Below are positions 26,047-37,003 of a stretch of DNA of 47,749 nucleotides, piece by piece (positions within the stretch are counted from its first letter, which is position 1; the number at the start of each line of letters is the position of its first letter). The stretch comes from Eubacteriales bacterium (lineage in GTDB: Bacteria; Bacillota; Clostridia; Monoglobales; Firm-18), in assembly GCA_028697835.1 (NCBI GenBank), contig JAQVDK010000004.1, positions 1 through 47,749 on the forward strand, given 5' to 3'. Position numbers and translations under genes: made by a program. The notes beneath the pieces were generated by a model. The model worked only from the letters and a program-made list of their open reading frames with translations. It had not been told where the DNA came from and did no database searches.

Positions 26047-28680
26047 GTGAAACATATCGTTAAAATACAAATATATGCACTTGTTTTATGCTTGTTTATC
26101 GGTATTTTCCCTTTTGAAGCTTTTGCTGCGGCAAATTTCGGGTATTATTCTTCGAATCCGAAGAATAATGCCAAGGATGTAAATCCAAATTTGGATGAGA
26201 TAACAATAACTTTTTCCTATGAAATTGACTGGAGTGGGCAAGGCTTTCAAGATGAAGTTATTTTAATGAGCAGGGAAGGCAAGGTTGTTCCAACCCGGGC
26301 GGACATTTCAGGGAAAAATCTTGTAGTTACGATAGATAAGGCTCTTGAATCTTACACTACCTACACTTTAAGCGTGCCTGCAGGAATACTCAAAAAGGCA
26401 GGTGGTGACTTGTCAACCGGCGTAAACACGCCTATAACGATTCAATTTACAACAAAGAAAACAACTTTTTCCTATTCAAGTACAACACCGAGGAATAGGG
26501 CAACCAATGTTTCGTACACAACTCAATATGTGACAATTTCATTTCATGACAATGTTTCTATAAGGGATGAAGCGCTTTTTGACACTATTGCCGTAAAAGA
26601 CCAACTAAATAAAATTGTAAGTGATTCCTGCGTTGCTGTAAATAATTACATCAGGCTTAAAGTTGCAGGAAATCTACAGCCCTATAAAACCTATATGGTG
26701 GAGATTCCTGAAGGGGCAATAAGCGCCCCCGGCAAAGGCTCGGATTCATCTTATGAATTTTATAATGAGCATATTAGCATTTGGTTTACCACCGAAACGG
26801 ACCGAACCGCCCTAACCTTGCTGAATTACTCGAGCGGAAGCAGGGTTATCGACCCGAATGCCACTATTGTGCTAAAATTCAACAAGCCTATTTATTTAGG
26901 CGAAGGCGCAAACCAAATATCCCTTAAAACTACAAACGGGCAGGAAGTTCCCATTTTGCTTACCATATCCCCCAGCGAAGACGAGCTTTTGGTAGAGCCT
27001 AAAAATATTTTAAGCAACAAGACCACCTATAAGCTTTACCTGCCCAGAAATGCGGTGCACGACTCGTCGCTGAATAATTTAAGAAGCAACTATACACTGA
27101 CTTATACCACAGGGATAAATTTGGACCCTCCTATGATGGTAACTTCCGACATTGTCGATGGCGACACGGATATTCCCATAGGAAAAGACGAAATATGCAT
27201 AACTTTCGACAAAAATATTAAATATTCGACGCGCTATGCCGATATAAAATTAGAGGGTTTAGGCAAAATTATAGGAATCAAAAAAACAATTTCGGACAAC
27301 GTGCTTAAAATTGGAATTAACAATGTTTTAGAGGCGGGAACAAATTACACACTCACAATTCCTGCCCAAAGCATAAAGGATTTGGAAAACAAGGATTTAA
27401 ACGAAGAAATTGTAATAAATTTCACCACCAAGTTTGCAAACCCCAACACCAAAACACAGGTGATTCAAAAAAGCACTCAAATCAGCGATGTGGAAATACC
27501 TGCAGGAACCGAGTTTGAGGATGTTATATATTATATTCTGCCCAAGCAGGTGGAAGTTACGCTGTCCGACAAAACAACCGAGTGGCTTGATGTAAAGTGG
27601 GATGAGACAGATTCTAAGTATGACCCTAAGAAAGTAGGTTCTTACACATTAAAGGGCAAAATCGAGGCAAGAGACTGGATTGTAAACACAAGGAACATCC
27701 AGGCAACTGCCAAGGTAACGGTTAAAGACATGAGCGTTCCCAATTGGCCTTCAAACGCCAGCATATCTTATGACAACAGGACACATAATTCCGCACGTCT
27801 TTTGTGGACCGAAGCCCAAGATGACTCTGCCATAAAAGAATATGTCATTGAAGCATTTGCAGCTTCTGCACCTCAAAGGACGGTTAGAGTCCCGGTCGCA
27901 AGGGCGGTTAGAATGTCCAACAATCCATCGGATAGAAACTATAACACACTATCTTACAATATTACGGGGCTGCAGCCCTCCACAAGATATAATATAAGGA
28001 TAACTGCAATAGATTCTCAAAACAAAATGACACAAACCTCTTTAACAACAAGCTTTACTACAACTGCCAGAGCAAGCACCTCCACATCCGGCAGCAAAAG
28101 CAGCCAAAACAGGTCAAATCGTCCGTCTGATTCCTTACCCGATGTTTATTTTGATGACTTGGTAGGTTATTCGTGGGCGGAGCCGGCTATATATGACCTT
28201 GTTGAAAGAAATGTGATAAATGGAACGTCCAGCAGGACCTTTTCACCCGGAGAAATGATAACAAGGGCAGACCTTGTGGTTATTTTGGTTCGTGCGCTTG
28301 ACTTAAGGGCTTCTATAATGCAAGAGCCTTTCAACGATGTTCCAAAATCTACGTATTATTATACAAGTGTTATGATAGCAAAAGAGCTTGGCATTATTAA
28401 AGGGGACTTGAAAGGTGATTTCTTCCCGGAACAGCCCATTACAAGGGAAGATATATTCGTTATTGTAAAGAGGGCCCTTGACGTAGCCGAAATTCCGTTG
28501 GCAAACCGTGGCTATGACGCCCAAAGGTATTACGATTATTATACTGTTGCGGATTACGCAAAGCAGGCGGTGGGCGATTTGGTTGCCGCCGGCTTGGTAA
28601 AGGGCAGCGGGAGCTTTTTATATCCTAAAAACTATGCAACCAGAGCGGAAGCTGCGGTGCTTGTGTCACAAATCTATTAA
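26047..28680 (+). CDS. Secreted S-layer-homology protein with multiple bacterial Ig-like (Big_5-like) repeats, a FN3-like domain and C-terminal SLH repeats
   Basis: Signal peptide IVKIQIYALVLCLFIGIFPFEAFA; repeated YSS.P.N.A.nV...ITF units; FN3-like SARLLWTEAQDDSAIKEYVIEAF; SLH motifs WAEPAIYDLVERNVINGTSSRTFSPGEMITRADLVVILVRAL and further copies to the C-terminus. GTG start with AAAGGTGGGGTG. Confidence 0.88.
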   Translation: MKHIVKIQIYALVLCLFIGIFPFEAFAAANFGYYSSNPKNNAKDVNPNLDEITITFSYEIDWSGQGFQDEVILMSREGKVVPTRADISGKNLVVTIDKALESYTTYTLSVPAGILKKAGGDLSTGVNTPITIQFTTKKTTFSYSSTTPRNRATNVSYTTQYVTISFHDNVSIRDEALFDTIAVKDQLNKIVSDSCVAVNNYIRLKVAGNLQPYKTYMVEIPEGAISAPGKGSDSSYEFYNEHISIWFTTETDRTALTLLNYSSGSRVIDPNATIVLKFNKPIYLGEGANQISLKTTNGQEVPILLTISPSEDELLVEPKNILSNKTTYKLYLPRNAVHDSSLNNLRSNYTLTYTTGINLDPPMMVTSDIVDGDTDIPIGKDEICITFDKNIKYSTRYADIKLEGLGKIIGIKKTISDNVLKIGINNVLEAGTNYTLTIPAQSIKDLENKDLNEEIVINFTTKFANPNTKTQVIQKSTQISDVEIPAGTEFEDVIYYILPKQVEVTLSDKTTEWLDVKWDETDSKYDPKKVGSYTLKGKIEARDWIVNTRNIQATAKVTVKDMSVPNWPSNASISYDNRTHNSARLLWTEAQDDSAIKEYVIEAFAASAPQRTVRVPVARAVRMSNNPSDRNYNTLSYNITGLQPSTRYNIRITAIDSQNKMTQTSLTTSFTTTARASTSTSGSKSSQNRSNRPSDSLPDVYFDDLVGYSWAEPAIYDLVERNVINGTSSRTFSPGEMITRADLVVILVRALDLRASIMQEPFNDVPKSTYYYTSVMIAKELGIIKGDLKGDFFPEQPITREDIFVIVKRALDVAEIPLANRGYDAQRYYDYYTVADYAKQAVGDLVAAGLVKGSGSFLYPKNYATRAEAAVLVSQIY

Positions 28681-28709
28681 TTTGGCAGTGCAATACAGGA
28701 GGGGATAAT

Positions 28710-29489
28710 TTGAAAAGGACAGCATATGTAGGTTTTATAATAGGGATGGTTTTTACAATATACGGAATATTTAACGGCGGCTCAATGATGAATTTTTACG
28801 ACGTCCCTTCTTTATACATTGTTTTTGGCGGCACTCTTGGTGCTGTTATTATGGGAAGCTCGCCCGGAAGCATCAAAAATTTTTTCAAGGTACTTAAAAT
28901 TGCCTTTTCTGCAAGAAAAGAAGATGGCACTGAAGTTATAACGAAAATAATTGAGCTGTCCTTAGTTGCAAGAAGGGATGGTTTGCTTGCATTGGAAAAT
29001 GAGTCGGAAGCATTAACCGATGAGTTTTTCAAAAAAGGAGTACAGCTTGCTGTTGACGGAATGGCCAGCGAAGTGATAAGAGATGTTATGTATGCGGAAA
29101 TAGATGCAATGGAGCAAAGACATAAAGATAACAGAAGTCTTTTTGACTTGGGGGCAAACATAGCCCCTGCATTTGGTATGATTGGAACGCTTATTGGGCT
29201 TATTAATATGCTTCAACACCTGACATCGCCCGAAGATATAGGCCCCCAAATGTCAATAGCCCTTGTCACAACTTTTTATGGCTCCATGCTTTCAAACCTT
29301 TTTTTCATTCCAATATCTAAAAAGCTAAAAGCTAAAACAGACGAAGAAATAAAGATAAGAGAAATTATAATAGAAGGCGTTATTTCTATTCAATCAGGCG
29401 AGAATACAAGATTTACGGAACAGAAGCTGATATCATATCTTACTCCTAAGGAAAGAGAAGCACTAAAAAGGAGAAAAGAAAATGAGTAG
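28710..29489 (+). CDS. motA: Flagellar stator protein MotA
   Basis: MotA/TolQ family: FGMIGTLIGLINMLQHL...ALVTTFYGSMLSNLFFIPISKKL. Confidence 0.96.
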   Translation: MKRTAYVGFIIGMVFTIYGIFNGGSMMNFYDVPSLYIVFGGTLGAVIMGSSPGSIKNFFKVLKIAFSARKEDGTEVITKIIELSLVARRDGLLALENESEALTDEFFKKGVQLAVDGMASEVIRDVMYAEIDAMEQRHKDNRSLFDLGANIAPAFGMIGTLIGLINMLQHLTSPEDIGPQMSIALVTTFYGSMLSNLFFIPISKKLKAKTDEEIKIREIIIEGVISIQSGENTRFTEQKLISYLTPKEREALKRRKENE

Positions 29490-30201
29490 AAGAAGACGTC
29501 GAGACGAAGAAACGTCCCAAGGAACCTGGCTTAATACGTACGCAGATTTGGTTACGCTTCTTATGTGCTTTTTTGTTCTTTTATTCTCTATGTCAACGAT
29601 TGATAACAGAAAGTTTAAAAAAATGCTTATGTCCTTTGCTTCTTCAAATGTTATAATCGAGGACCTGGCAAGCGATGGAGGTGTCCTTCCGGATGATGTG
29701 GGAATATTCGAGGGTGGCTACACTCGCGAGGAAGAGGAAAGATTTGAGCAAATATCCGAGGAGCTTAAGCAATTTGTAGAAGAAAACAATCTTCAGGGGA
29801 ATGTTTCGGTTTATAAAGAATATGAAGGTGTTTTGATTCGCTTTGATGATAGCATTTTATTTGACAAGGGCAGCGCACAATTAAAAGGAAACGCGCTAAA
29901 AATTCTAATGGATATGGCAGGTCTGCTCCACAGCTATGAAAGGGTTATAAGGGTTGAAGGGCATACGGATAACGACCCTATAAACACCGCAGTTTATCCG
30001 AGCAACTGGGAGCTTTCAACAGCAAGGGCGGTAAACGTTGTTAAATATCTTATATCGCAGGTGCCGGAAGAAATCAGGATAAGGCCGGAGTTTATGCAGG
30101 CCGCAGGATATGGAGAGTATTATCCTTTGGTGGAAAACACCACCGAAGAAAACAAGACTAAAAACAGAAGAATTGAAATCGTTATCCTAAAAAACAAATA
30201 A
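29482..30201 (+). CDS. motB: Flagellar stator protein MotB (OmpA-like)
   Basis: WLNTYADLVTLLMCFFVLLFSMS; VEGHTDNDPINTAVYPSNWELSTARAVNVVKYL. Confidence 0.96.
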   Translation: MSRRRRRDEETSQGTWLNTYADLVTLLMCFFVLLFSMSTIDNRKFKKMLMSFASSNVIIEDLASDGGVLPDDVGIFEGGYTREEEERFEQISEELKQFVEENNLQGNVSVYKEYEGVLIRFDDSILFDKGSAQLKGNALKILMDMAGLLHSYERVIRVEGHTDNDPINTAVYPSNWELSTARAVNVVKYLISQVPEEIRIRPEFMQAAGYGEYYPLVENTTEENKTKNRRIEIVILKNK

Positions 30202-30236
30202 TACAGGTCTTATATGCAGTTATAGGAGATTGAAAA

Positions 30237-30722
30237 ATGGGAGATATTTTGGAAAGTACTGCTTTTAATCCGGAAGAGACCGCAAACGACAGGTTTGCTG
30301 TGTTTGAGATTTATGGAAAATATTATGGCATTGATGAAAAAAACATGCAGGAGATTATAACAGAAGCAAAAATTACAAAGGTTCCCGACAATCCGGATTA
30401 TGTTTTGGGAATAGTTAATTTCCGCAGGGAAATAATAACCGTTATTGATTTGCATATGCTAACGGGAAAACATAAAGGCGTGGCACCTTCTTTAAGGTGT
30501 ATCATAGTTGCAAATGTAAACGGCTTGACGGTTGGATTTGCCGCAGACAATATAGTAAGTCTTGCTCGCATAGATAAAATCGAGCGCAAAAAGAAAGACA
30601 TGGCATTTGTTAAAGGAAGCGGCAAGATAAACGAAAAATCAGTGCTTTTGATTGATTGTGACAAGCTGGAGTTATGTAATTTGCAAAAAAATAATAACAA
30701 AAGAAAGAGTAGTGCACCATGA
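30237..30722 (+). CDS. cheW: Chemotaxis adaptor CheW
   Basis: VFEIYGKYYGIDEKNMQEIITEAKITKVPDNPDYVLGIVNFRREIITVIDL. Confidence 0.92.
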   Translation: MGDILESTAFNPEETANDRFAVFEIYGKYYGIDEKNMQEIITEAKITKVPDNPDYVLGIVNFRREIITVIDLHMLTGKHKGVAPSLRCIIVANVNGLTVGFAADNIVSLARIDKIERKKKDMAFVKGSGKINEKSVLLIDCDKLELCNLQKNNNKRKSSAP

Positions 30723-31738
30723 AAAAAGACGGAAAAATAAAAGTACTGATTGTTGATGATTCGCTTACCTTCAGGGAAGCTTTATATATTGGTTTGTCAA
30801 GCAACCCTAACATAGAAGTGGTTGCAACGGCGGAAGATGCCTTTGATGCAAGGGATAAAATAATCAAATACAAGCCCGATGTGATGACATGCGATGTGCA
30901 AATGCCCAAGCTAAACGGGATTGATTTTATTAAAATGCTAATGCCTCAATACCCTATTCCAACCATCGTTGTAAGCACCATCAGCGATGTAATGCTTGAT
31001 GCCATGCTTGCGGGAGCGGTGGATTTCGTAGTAAAGCCTTCCACTTATTCAAAGGAAAATTTAATTGTATTTTACGAAGAGCTTGTATCAAAAATATTTA
31101 TTGCAGCAGACTCGAAGGTGGTAAGGCACACTCCAGGCAGTTTGGAGGATACATCAAAAGAATATACCGAAGGTAAAATCGACATAATAGCCATAGGAGC
31201 ATCAACAGGGGGAACAGAAGCAATAGACATTGTCCTTTCCGGGCTGCCAAAGCAAATCCCGGGAGTGGTCATTGTCCAGCATATTCCAAAGGGATATTCG
31301 CAGATGTTTGCAGACAGGCTGAACGACAGCCTGCCTTTGGATGTAAAAGAGGCCCAGGACGGGGATTTGATAAAGCCGGGAAGTGTGCTTATTGCCCCCG
31401 GGGACAAGCATATGGCCGTTTTTAAAAGCCCGGAAGGCTATCGTGTAAAATGCTATAAAGGTGAAAAGATAAACTGGCATTGCCCTTCGGTTGATGTATT
31501 GTTCGATTCTGTTTCCATGGCCGCAAAGGACAGGGCAATAGGGGTTATTTTAACAGGAATGGGAAATGACGGGGCAAACGGGCTTTTGAAGATGAGGGCA
31601 AATGGCGCCCACACAATCGGGCAGGACGAACACTCATCCGTTGTTTACGGAATGCCAAAGGTGGCGTATGAGATAGGCGCAGTGGAAGTTCAAGCACCTC
31701 TTTTGAACATATCGAAGGAGATTTTAAAAATAATATAG
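30719..31738 (+). CDS. cheB: Chemotaxis methylesterase CheB
   Basis: Receiver domain followed by IAIGASTGGTEAI, VIVQHIP, GVILTGMGNDGANGLLKM. Confidence 0.97.
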   Translation: MKKDGKIKVLIVDDSLTFREALYIGLSSNPNIEVVATAEDAFDARDKIIKYKPDVMTCDVQMPKLNGIDFIKMLMPQYPIPTIVVSTISDVMLDAMLAGAVDFVVKPSTYSKENLIVFYEELVSKIFIAADSKVVRHTPGSLEDTSKEYTEGKIDIIAIGASTGGTEAIDIVLSGLPKQIPGVVIVQHIPKGYSQMFADRLNDSLPLDVKEAQDGDLIKPGSVLIAPGDKHMAVFKSPEGYRVKCYKGEKINWHCPSVDVLFDSVSMAAKDRAIGVILTGMGNDGANGLLKMRANGAHTIGQDEHSSVVYGMPKVAYEIGAVEVQAPLLNISKEILKII

Positions 31739-31781
31739 CCTTTCAAATAAAAAGCTTTGACTTTGATAGGGGACGAGAGCA

Positions 31782-33833
31782 ATGTCTGATATTGATAACA
31801 CAAATGAATATTTGTTGGAAGTTTTTATAATCGAAACAAGCCAGCTTTTAGAACAGTTGGAGGGGCTTTTGCTGGGCTCTGAAAAAGAGGGCAAGCTCCA
31901 AAGCTATGCGATTGAGGAAACTTTTAGGATAATGCATACAATAAAAGGCTCGGCTGCAATGATGTCGCTTGACAATATAAGCCGTGTATCCCATGTTGTT
32001 GAGGACCTTTTTGATTTTGCAAGAAACAACCCAAATCGTGATTATAGCGATATTTATAATGTTGTTTTATCCTCAATCGACTTTATAAAATATGAAGTAA
32101 GCAAGCTTGAAAACAAAGCTCCTGCCGATGGAAATCCGTCAGGGCTTATTGAGGAGATTTCAAAGCTTTTAAATGCATATACGCAATCGAATGATGATGC
32201 AAGCAGTGATAATCAAAGCGGCAAAAATGAAAGCTATCTTAAGGTTGAAACAACGGCGCAAATTTCCGACGAAGGGGCAACAAGGTATCATGCAAAAGTC
32301 TTTTTTGAAGAAGGCTGCGGCATGGAAAACCTTCGTGCATTTGCAATTGTCTATAGCCTGAAGGATGTTTGCGACGAGCTTTATCATCGTCCTGCTGATA
32401 TTGCAGATAATAGCGATAGCGCAGAGTATATAATAAAAAACGGCTTTGAAATGTATTTTAGGACCGACAAAAGCGAAGAAGAAGTGGCAAAGCTGCTTGA
32501 AAACTCATTGTTTGTAGAGAGCTTTACGTTAAACATAGTAGAAAGCTATGAAGATGAGGTGTCCAACAAGCCAAATCCAGACGGCACCGAAGGTAAGGAA
32601 GAATCCAAAAAGCAAGACCACCAGGAACTGGAAATGAGCGGCTTGGCATGCAGCCTTCAGCCCAGCTATATAAACGTAGATATAAAAAAGCTTGACAGGC
32701 TTTTGGATTTGGTAGGGGAAATTATTATTGCAGAATCTGCGGTAACCAAGCATCCTGCACTGAAAGACTTGAAAAATTTAGACCTTGACAAATCCGTCGA
32801 ACGCCTTGCAAGATTGATTTCCGAACTGCAAGACAGCGTTATGTCCATTCGTACGGTGCCTCTTAGTTCTACGCTTTCAAAAATGCAGCGTATTGTAAGG
32901 GACATGGCGAAAAAGCTGTCGAAAGAAGCGGAATTGGTAATACAAGGCGGGGATACCGAAGTAGATAAAAACATTGTGGCCAACATTTCAGAAACCCTGA
33001 TACATATTGTAAGAAACTCTATGGACCATGGAATAGAGCCTCCTGCTGTGAGGGCAGAGAAAGGCAAGAGTGAAAAAGGAACTATAACCATTTCCGCCGG
33101 ATATGACGGAGGAGAAGTTTTTATCACCGTTACAGATGACGGAGCGGGTCTTGACAAGCAAAAAATCATTGATAAGGCCCAAAAAAGCGGGATTTACCAA
33201 TCCCTTGGCAAAAGTCCCACCGACAGGGATATATATGGGCTTATAATGCACCCGGGATTTTCCACCAAGAAAGAGATAAGCGAATATTCCGGAAGAGGCG
33301 TGGGCATGGACGTGGTAAAAACCAATGTAGAAAAGGTTGGCGGCAGGATATTTATCGAAAGTACGAAGGATAAGGGAATGACTGTGTTTATTAAAATACC
33401 CTTGACGCTTGCAATAATAGATGGAATAAACATATCCGTAGCGGAGACGGTGTTTACAATACCCTCCGGCTCAATCCGCGAGTTCTTTAAAATTCGTGAT
33501 ATCAACATAATAAGCGACAACGACGGCAACGAAATGACGGTTATAAGGGATAAATGCTATCCAATACTAAGGCTAAGCAGCTATTTTGACCTTAAGTCCA
33601 ATTTAAGCGACGCTGATGAGCAAATAGTTGTTTTGGCTGAAATGGACGACAGGCACATATGTCTTGTGGGAGATGCGTTTTTGGGTGAACAGCAGGTAGT
33701 TGTCAAAAGCCTTCCGTACTATCTTGTCCAATATGGTATAAATGAACTGGGCATAAGTGGATGCAGCATTTTGGGCAATGGTGCAATAAGCCTTATTTTG
33801 GATGTAAAAGAGATAATGGACAAATTTTTATAA
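31782..33833 (+). CDS. cheA: Chemotaxis histidine kinase CheA
   Basis: Hpt RIMHTIKGSAAMM; HATPase NSMDHGIEPP, SGRGVGMDVVKTNVEKVGG; CheW-like C-terminus. Confidence 0.97.
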   Translation: MSDIDNTNEYLLEVFIIETSQLLEQLEGLLLGSEKEGKLQSYAIEETFRIMHTIKGSAAMMSLDNISRVSHVVEDLFDFARNNPNRDYSDIYNVVLSSIDFIKYEVSKLENKAPADGNPSGLIEEISKLLNAYTQSNDDASSDNQSGKNESYLKVETTAQISDEGATRYHAKVFFEEGCGMENLRAFAIVYSLKDVCDELYHRPADIADNSDSAEYIIKNGFEMYFRTDKSEEEVAKLLENSLFVESFTLNIVESYEDEVSNKPNPDGTEGKEESKKQDHQELEMSGLACSLQPSYINVDIKKLDRLLDLVGEIIIAESAVTKHPALKDLKNLDLDKSVERLARLISELQDSVMSIRTVPLSSTLSKMQRIVRDMAKKLSKEAELVIQGGDTEVDKNIVANISETLIHIVRNSMDHGIEPPAVRAEKGKSEKGTITISAGYDGGEVFITVTDDGAGLDKQKIIDKAQKSGIYQSLGKSPTDRDIYGLIMHPGFSTKKEISEYSGRGVGMDVVKTNVEKVGGRIFIESTKDKGMTVFIKIPLTLAIIDGINISVAETVFTIPSGSIREFFKIRDINIISDNDGNEMTVIRDKCYPILRLSSYFDLKSNLSDADEQIVVLAEMDDRHICLVGDAFLGEQQVVVKSLPYYLVQYGINELGISGCSILGNGAISLILDVKEIMDKFL

Positions 33834-33857
33834 TAAATAAAAGGAGCGCTAAGTAAC

Positions 33858-34367
33858 ATGGGAGTATTTTCAGACAGTCCTTCAAACCAAATGCAGGACA
33901 GTGAAGCAAACAGATACTTAATCTTTTCATTGGGAGAAGAAAAATATGGCGTTGAGATTAAGGCTGTTTCGGAAATTATTGGAATGCATCCTATAACTAA
34001 AATGCCAAAAATGCCTGACTTTATCAAAGGAATCATCAATTTGAGGGGAAAGACAATACCGGTTATAGATGTGCGCATAAGGTTTGGAAAACAACCGAAG
34101 GATTATAGCGACCGGACAACCATTGTTGTAGTCCATATGAACGAAATGCAGGTGGGCCTTATTGTTGACAGTGCGCATGACATAATGCACATAGACGATG
34201 AATTTCTTTTGCCCCCGCCTGATTTTAAAACAGGTTTCCTAAACAGGTTTATAAATAAAATTGGTATGTTGGACGAGAATATGTACCTTTTGATTGATTG
34301 CGACAAGCTTTTAAGAAATGAAGATATAGAATCAATAAAAACAATAAACCAATGGGAGATGAGCTAA
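33858..34367 (+). CDS. cheW: Second chemotaxis adaptor CheW
   Basis: [54 protein letters not shown]. Confidence 0.94.
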   Translation: MGVFSDSPSNQMQDSEANRYLIFSLGEEKYGVEIKAVSEIIGMHPITKMPKMPDFIKGIINLRGKTIPVIDVRIRFGKQPKDYSDRTTIVVVHMNEMQVGLIVDSAHDIMHIDDEFLLPPPDFKTGFLNRFINKIGMLDENMYLLIDCDKLLRNEDIESIKTINQWEMS

Positions 34368-34369
34368 TT

Positions 34370-36982
34370 ATGAAAAAAGTTAAAAATGTTTTATCATGGG
34401 TCCTTCAAAAAACGAAAACTCTCAATAATTTAAAGCTTTTTATAAAGCTTTTAATCAGCTTTTTTTTAATTACTGCGCTATGCGGTATAGTAGGGTTTGT
34501 TGGGATGAGTAATATTAAAAATCTTATTTCTATTAATCAAGAGGTTTTTGATAAGCTCAACTTTCCTATGGTTTACATAACAAATCTAAATGAAACTTAC
34601 TATAAAATGAAAAGCAACATGATTGAAGCCGTACATAGCGAAAGAAGCTTATCTGCTATACAGAACGTATCGAATTTTAAGTCACAAATAGCCTATATTA
34701 ACGAAAGCCTTAACAAAACGTGGGGCGAAGACGAGCATGTATTGGCGGAAAAATACAACGAAGCAATCGACGTATTACTAAACGACATAGATATTTTTAT
34801 GGAATATGTAAACAGCGGCGACAAACAGAGGGCGGCGGATTATTTATATAATACAATTGACGAAAACCTTTTCTTTTTGGAAATGCATATAAAAAATATA
34901 TCAACCGCAAAAATTACCAGCGGCCGAAAGATGGTTGTAGAAAGCGAACAGGAAGGCGACAGGGCTTTGGTGGTAATGTCCGTTGTTCTTGCAACCATAT
35001 TGGTGCTTAGTGTCCTTATCGGGCTGCTACTGTCGTTTAGCGTAAGCGGAAGGATTAAAAATCTTATTCGGGTGGCGCAAAGGCTTGCCGTTGGCGATAC
35101 CACTTTGCTGCCCACAGACTTTTCAAAGGACGAGGTAGGCCAACTGTCCCGCGCTTTTGCCAACATGATAAACAATATAAGCGAACAGGCTGCCATAATC
35201 GAAAAAATCGGGCAAGGAGATACGGATGTATTCATCGAGCCTAAGTCCGAAAATGACATGCTGTCAAAAGGAATTTTAAATGTTATCGGTAACCTTGACA
35301 GCTTGATGAATGAAATTAACTATCTGATTAGCGAATCTAAAAACCAGAATTTTGATGCAGTGGGTGATATATCCAAGTTCTTGGGAAGGAATAAAGAAAT
35401 TGTCGAAGGTATAAATCAAACATTGGCATTGGTAAGGGAGAAGATATTCTGGTATCAGGAAATGCTGGATTCGATTCCCGTTGCGCTTTTGGCTACAGAC
35501 CGTGATTATAATTTCACCTTTGTAAACAAACCTGTGCAAGAGTTCTTTAAGCTTGAAAGGGAAGAGATGGTTGGAAAGCCTTGCGATGTTTTGAATGTGG
35601 GGCTTTGCAGGGAAAAAGGCTGCAGGATGGATGAGCTGGGAGAAGATGAAAAGCTTAACATTATTAACATCGAAGATTCAACATTCCAAGTAAGCTCTCA
35701 CTATGTTTACGGGCCCAATGGCGAAGAGACGGGACAGATTGAGCTTGTGCAGGACATAACAGCAAGAATGAGGGCACTGGAATATCAAAAACAAGAGGTT
35801 GAAAGGCTTTCAAGGAACCTTAAGCTTTTTGCGGACGGAAACCTAAACTTGGATTTTGAAGTGGGAGAGGGCGACGAATATACCATCGAGGAAAGAAAGC
35901 TTTTCACGGAGATAAATAACAGCTTTGCCGAGGCAATACACTCCATATACAGCTATATTCAGGAAATAACCAATGCTTTAAGCGAAATGTCCGAGGGTAA
36001 CCTTAATGTTGTAATTGCATCCGACTTTAAAGGGGATTATATACAGATTAAAAACTCCATTAACAGCATAATCGATTCGTTTAATTCCATTATAGGCGCT
36101 GTAAACGTAACCGCAGGACAGGTTGCAGCAGGTGCAAGACAGGTATCCGAGGGCAGCAGGAACTTGTCTCAAGGCGCTTCGGAGCAGGCAAGCTCTGTAG
36201 AAGAACTTACCGCAGCCATTGCACAGGTTGCCTCTCAAACCAAGAGCAATGCAAGCAGTGCAAGCGAAACCAACCAGCTTACACTGGACGTTAAAAATAA
36301 TGCCGCGCAAGGAAATGTCTATATGAAGGAAATGCTTGAGGTAATAGACAAAATTAACGAATCCTGCAACAATATTTCCAAAATAATTAAAGTTATAGAC
36401 GAGATAGCTTTCCAAACCAATATTCTTGCTCTAAACGCCTCGGTAGAGGCAGCAAGGGCGGGCCAACACGGAAAAGGCTTCGCTGTTGTTGCGGAGGAGG
36501 TTAGAAACCTTGCTACACGCAGCGCTAACGCTGCAAAGGAAACGGAAGCTTTGATAGAAAGCTCCTTGAATGTGGCAAAGCAAGGCACGGTTAAGGCACA
36601 GCAAACATATGAGGCTTTAAATGTAATTGTTGACGGTGTTGACAAAGCGGCAGAGCTTTTAGGTGCAATTGCAAGGGCTTCCGAGGATCAGGCAAATGCC
36701 ATTGCCCAAATTAACAGGGGAGTTGAACAGGTTTCAAAGGTGGTCCAGACCAACTCGGCAACTTCCGAGGAAAGCGCAGCTGCAAGCGAGGAGCTTTTAA
36801 GCCAAGCAGAGCAGCTAAAATCCATGGTTGGAAGGTTTGCCTTAAGGGACGAGTATACATATGACGAAGAAGTGCCGTCGTTTGAGCCTTTGGGAAAAAA
36901 AGAAGATGATGTTCAAGGCGACGATGGCGATGATGAAATGATAAAAATTGAGCTTGGCAGCGATGACTTCGGAAAGTATTAA
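34370..36982 (+). CDS. Methyl-accepting chemotaxis protein with 4HB-like sensor, HAMP and cytoplasmic PAS domain
   Basis: Two TM segments, HAMP, PAS ([26 protein letters not shown]...), MCP signalling hairpin [42 protein letters not shown]. Confidence 0.95.
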   Translation: MKKVKNVLSWVLQKTKTLNNLKLFIKLLISFFLITALCGIVGFVGMSNIKNLISINQEVFDKLNFPMVYITNLNETYYKMKSNMIEAVHSERSLSAIQNVSNFKSQIAYINESLNKTWGEDEHVLAEKYNEAIDVLLNDIDIFMEYVNSGDKQRAADYLYNTIDENLFFLEMHIKNISTAKITSGRKMVVESEQEGDRALVVMSVVLATILVLSVLIGLLLSFSVSGRIKNLIRVAQRLAVGDTTLLPTDFSKDEVGQLSRAFANMINNISEQAAIIEKIGQGDTDVFIEPKSENDMLSKGILNVIGNLDSLMNEINYLISESKNQNFDAVGDISKFLGRNKEIVEGINQTLALVREKIFWYQEMLDSIPVALLATDRDYNFTFVNKPVQEFFKLEREEMVGKPCDVLNVGLCREKGCRMDELGEDEKLNIINIEDSTFQVSSHYVYGPNGEETGQIELVQDITARMRALEYQKQEVERLSRNLKLFADGNLNLDFEVGEGDEYTIEERKLFTEINNSFAEAIHSIYSYIQEITNALSEMSEGNLNVVIASDFKGDYIQIKNSINSIIDSFNSIIGAVNVTAGQVAAGARQVSEGSRNLSQGASEQASSVEELTAAIAQVASQTKSNASSASETNQLTLDVKNNAAQGNVYMKEMLEVIDKINESCNNISKIIKVIDEIAFQTNILALNASVEAARAGQHGKGFAVVAEEVRNLATRSANAAKETEALIESSLNVAKQGTVKAQQTYEALNVIVDGVDKAAELLGAIARASEDQANAIAQINRGVEQVSKVVQTNSATSEESAAASEELLSQAEQLKSMVGRFALRDEYTYDEEVPSFEPLGKKEDDVQGDDGDDEMIKIELGSDDFGKY

Positions 36983-37003
36983 TACACTAACAGGAGCTTG
37001 CTT

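Noticed and set aside
26047-28680. Treating the SLH gene as a mobile-element insertion into the operon
   Set aside because: No transposase, terminal repeats or target-site duplications seen; spacing to neighbours is operon-like.
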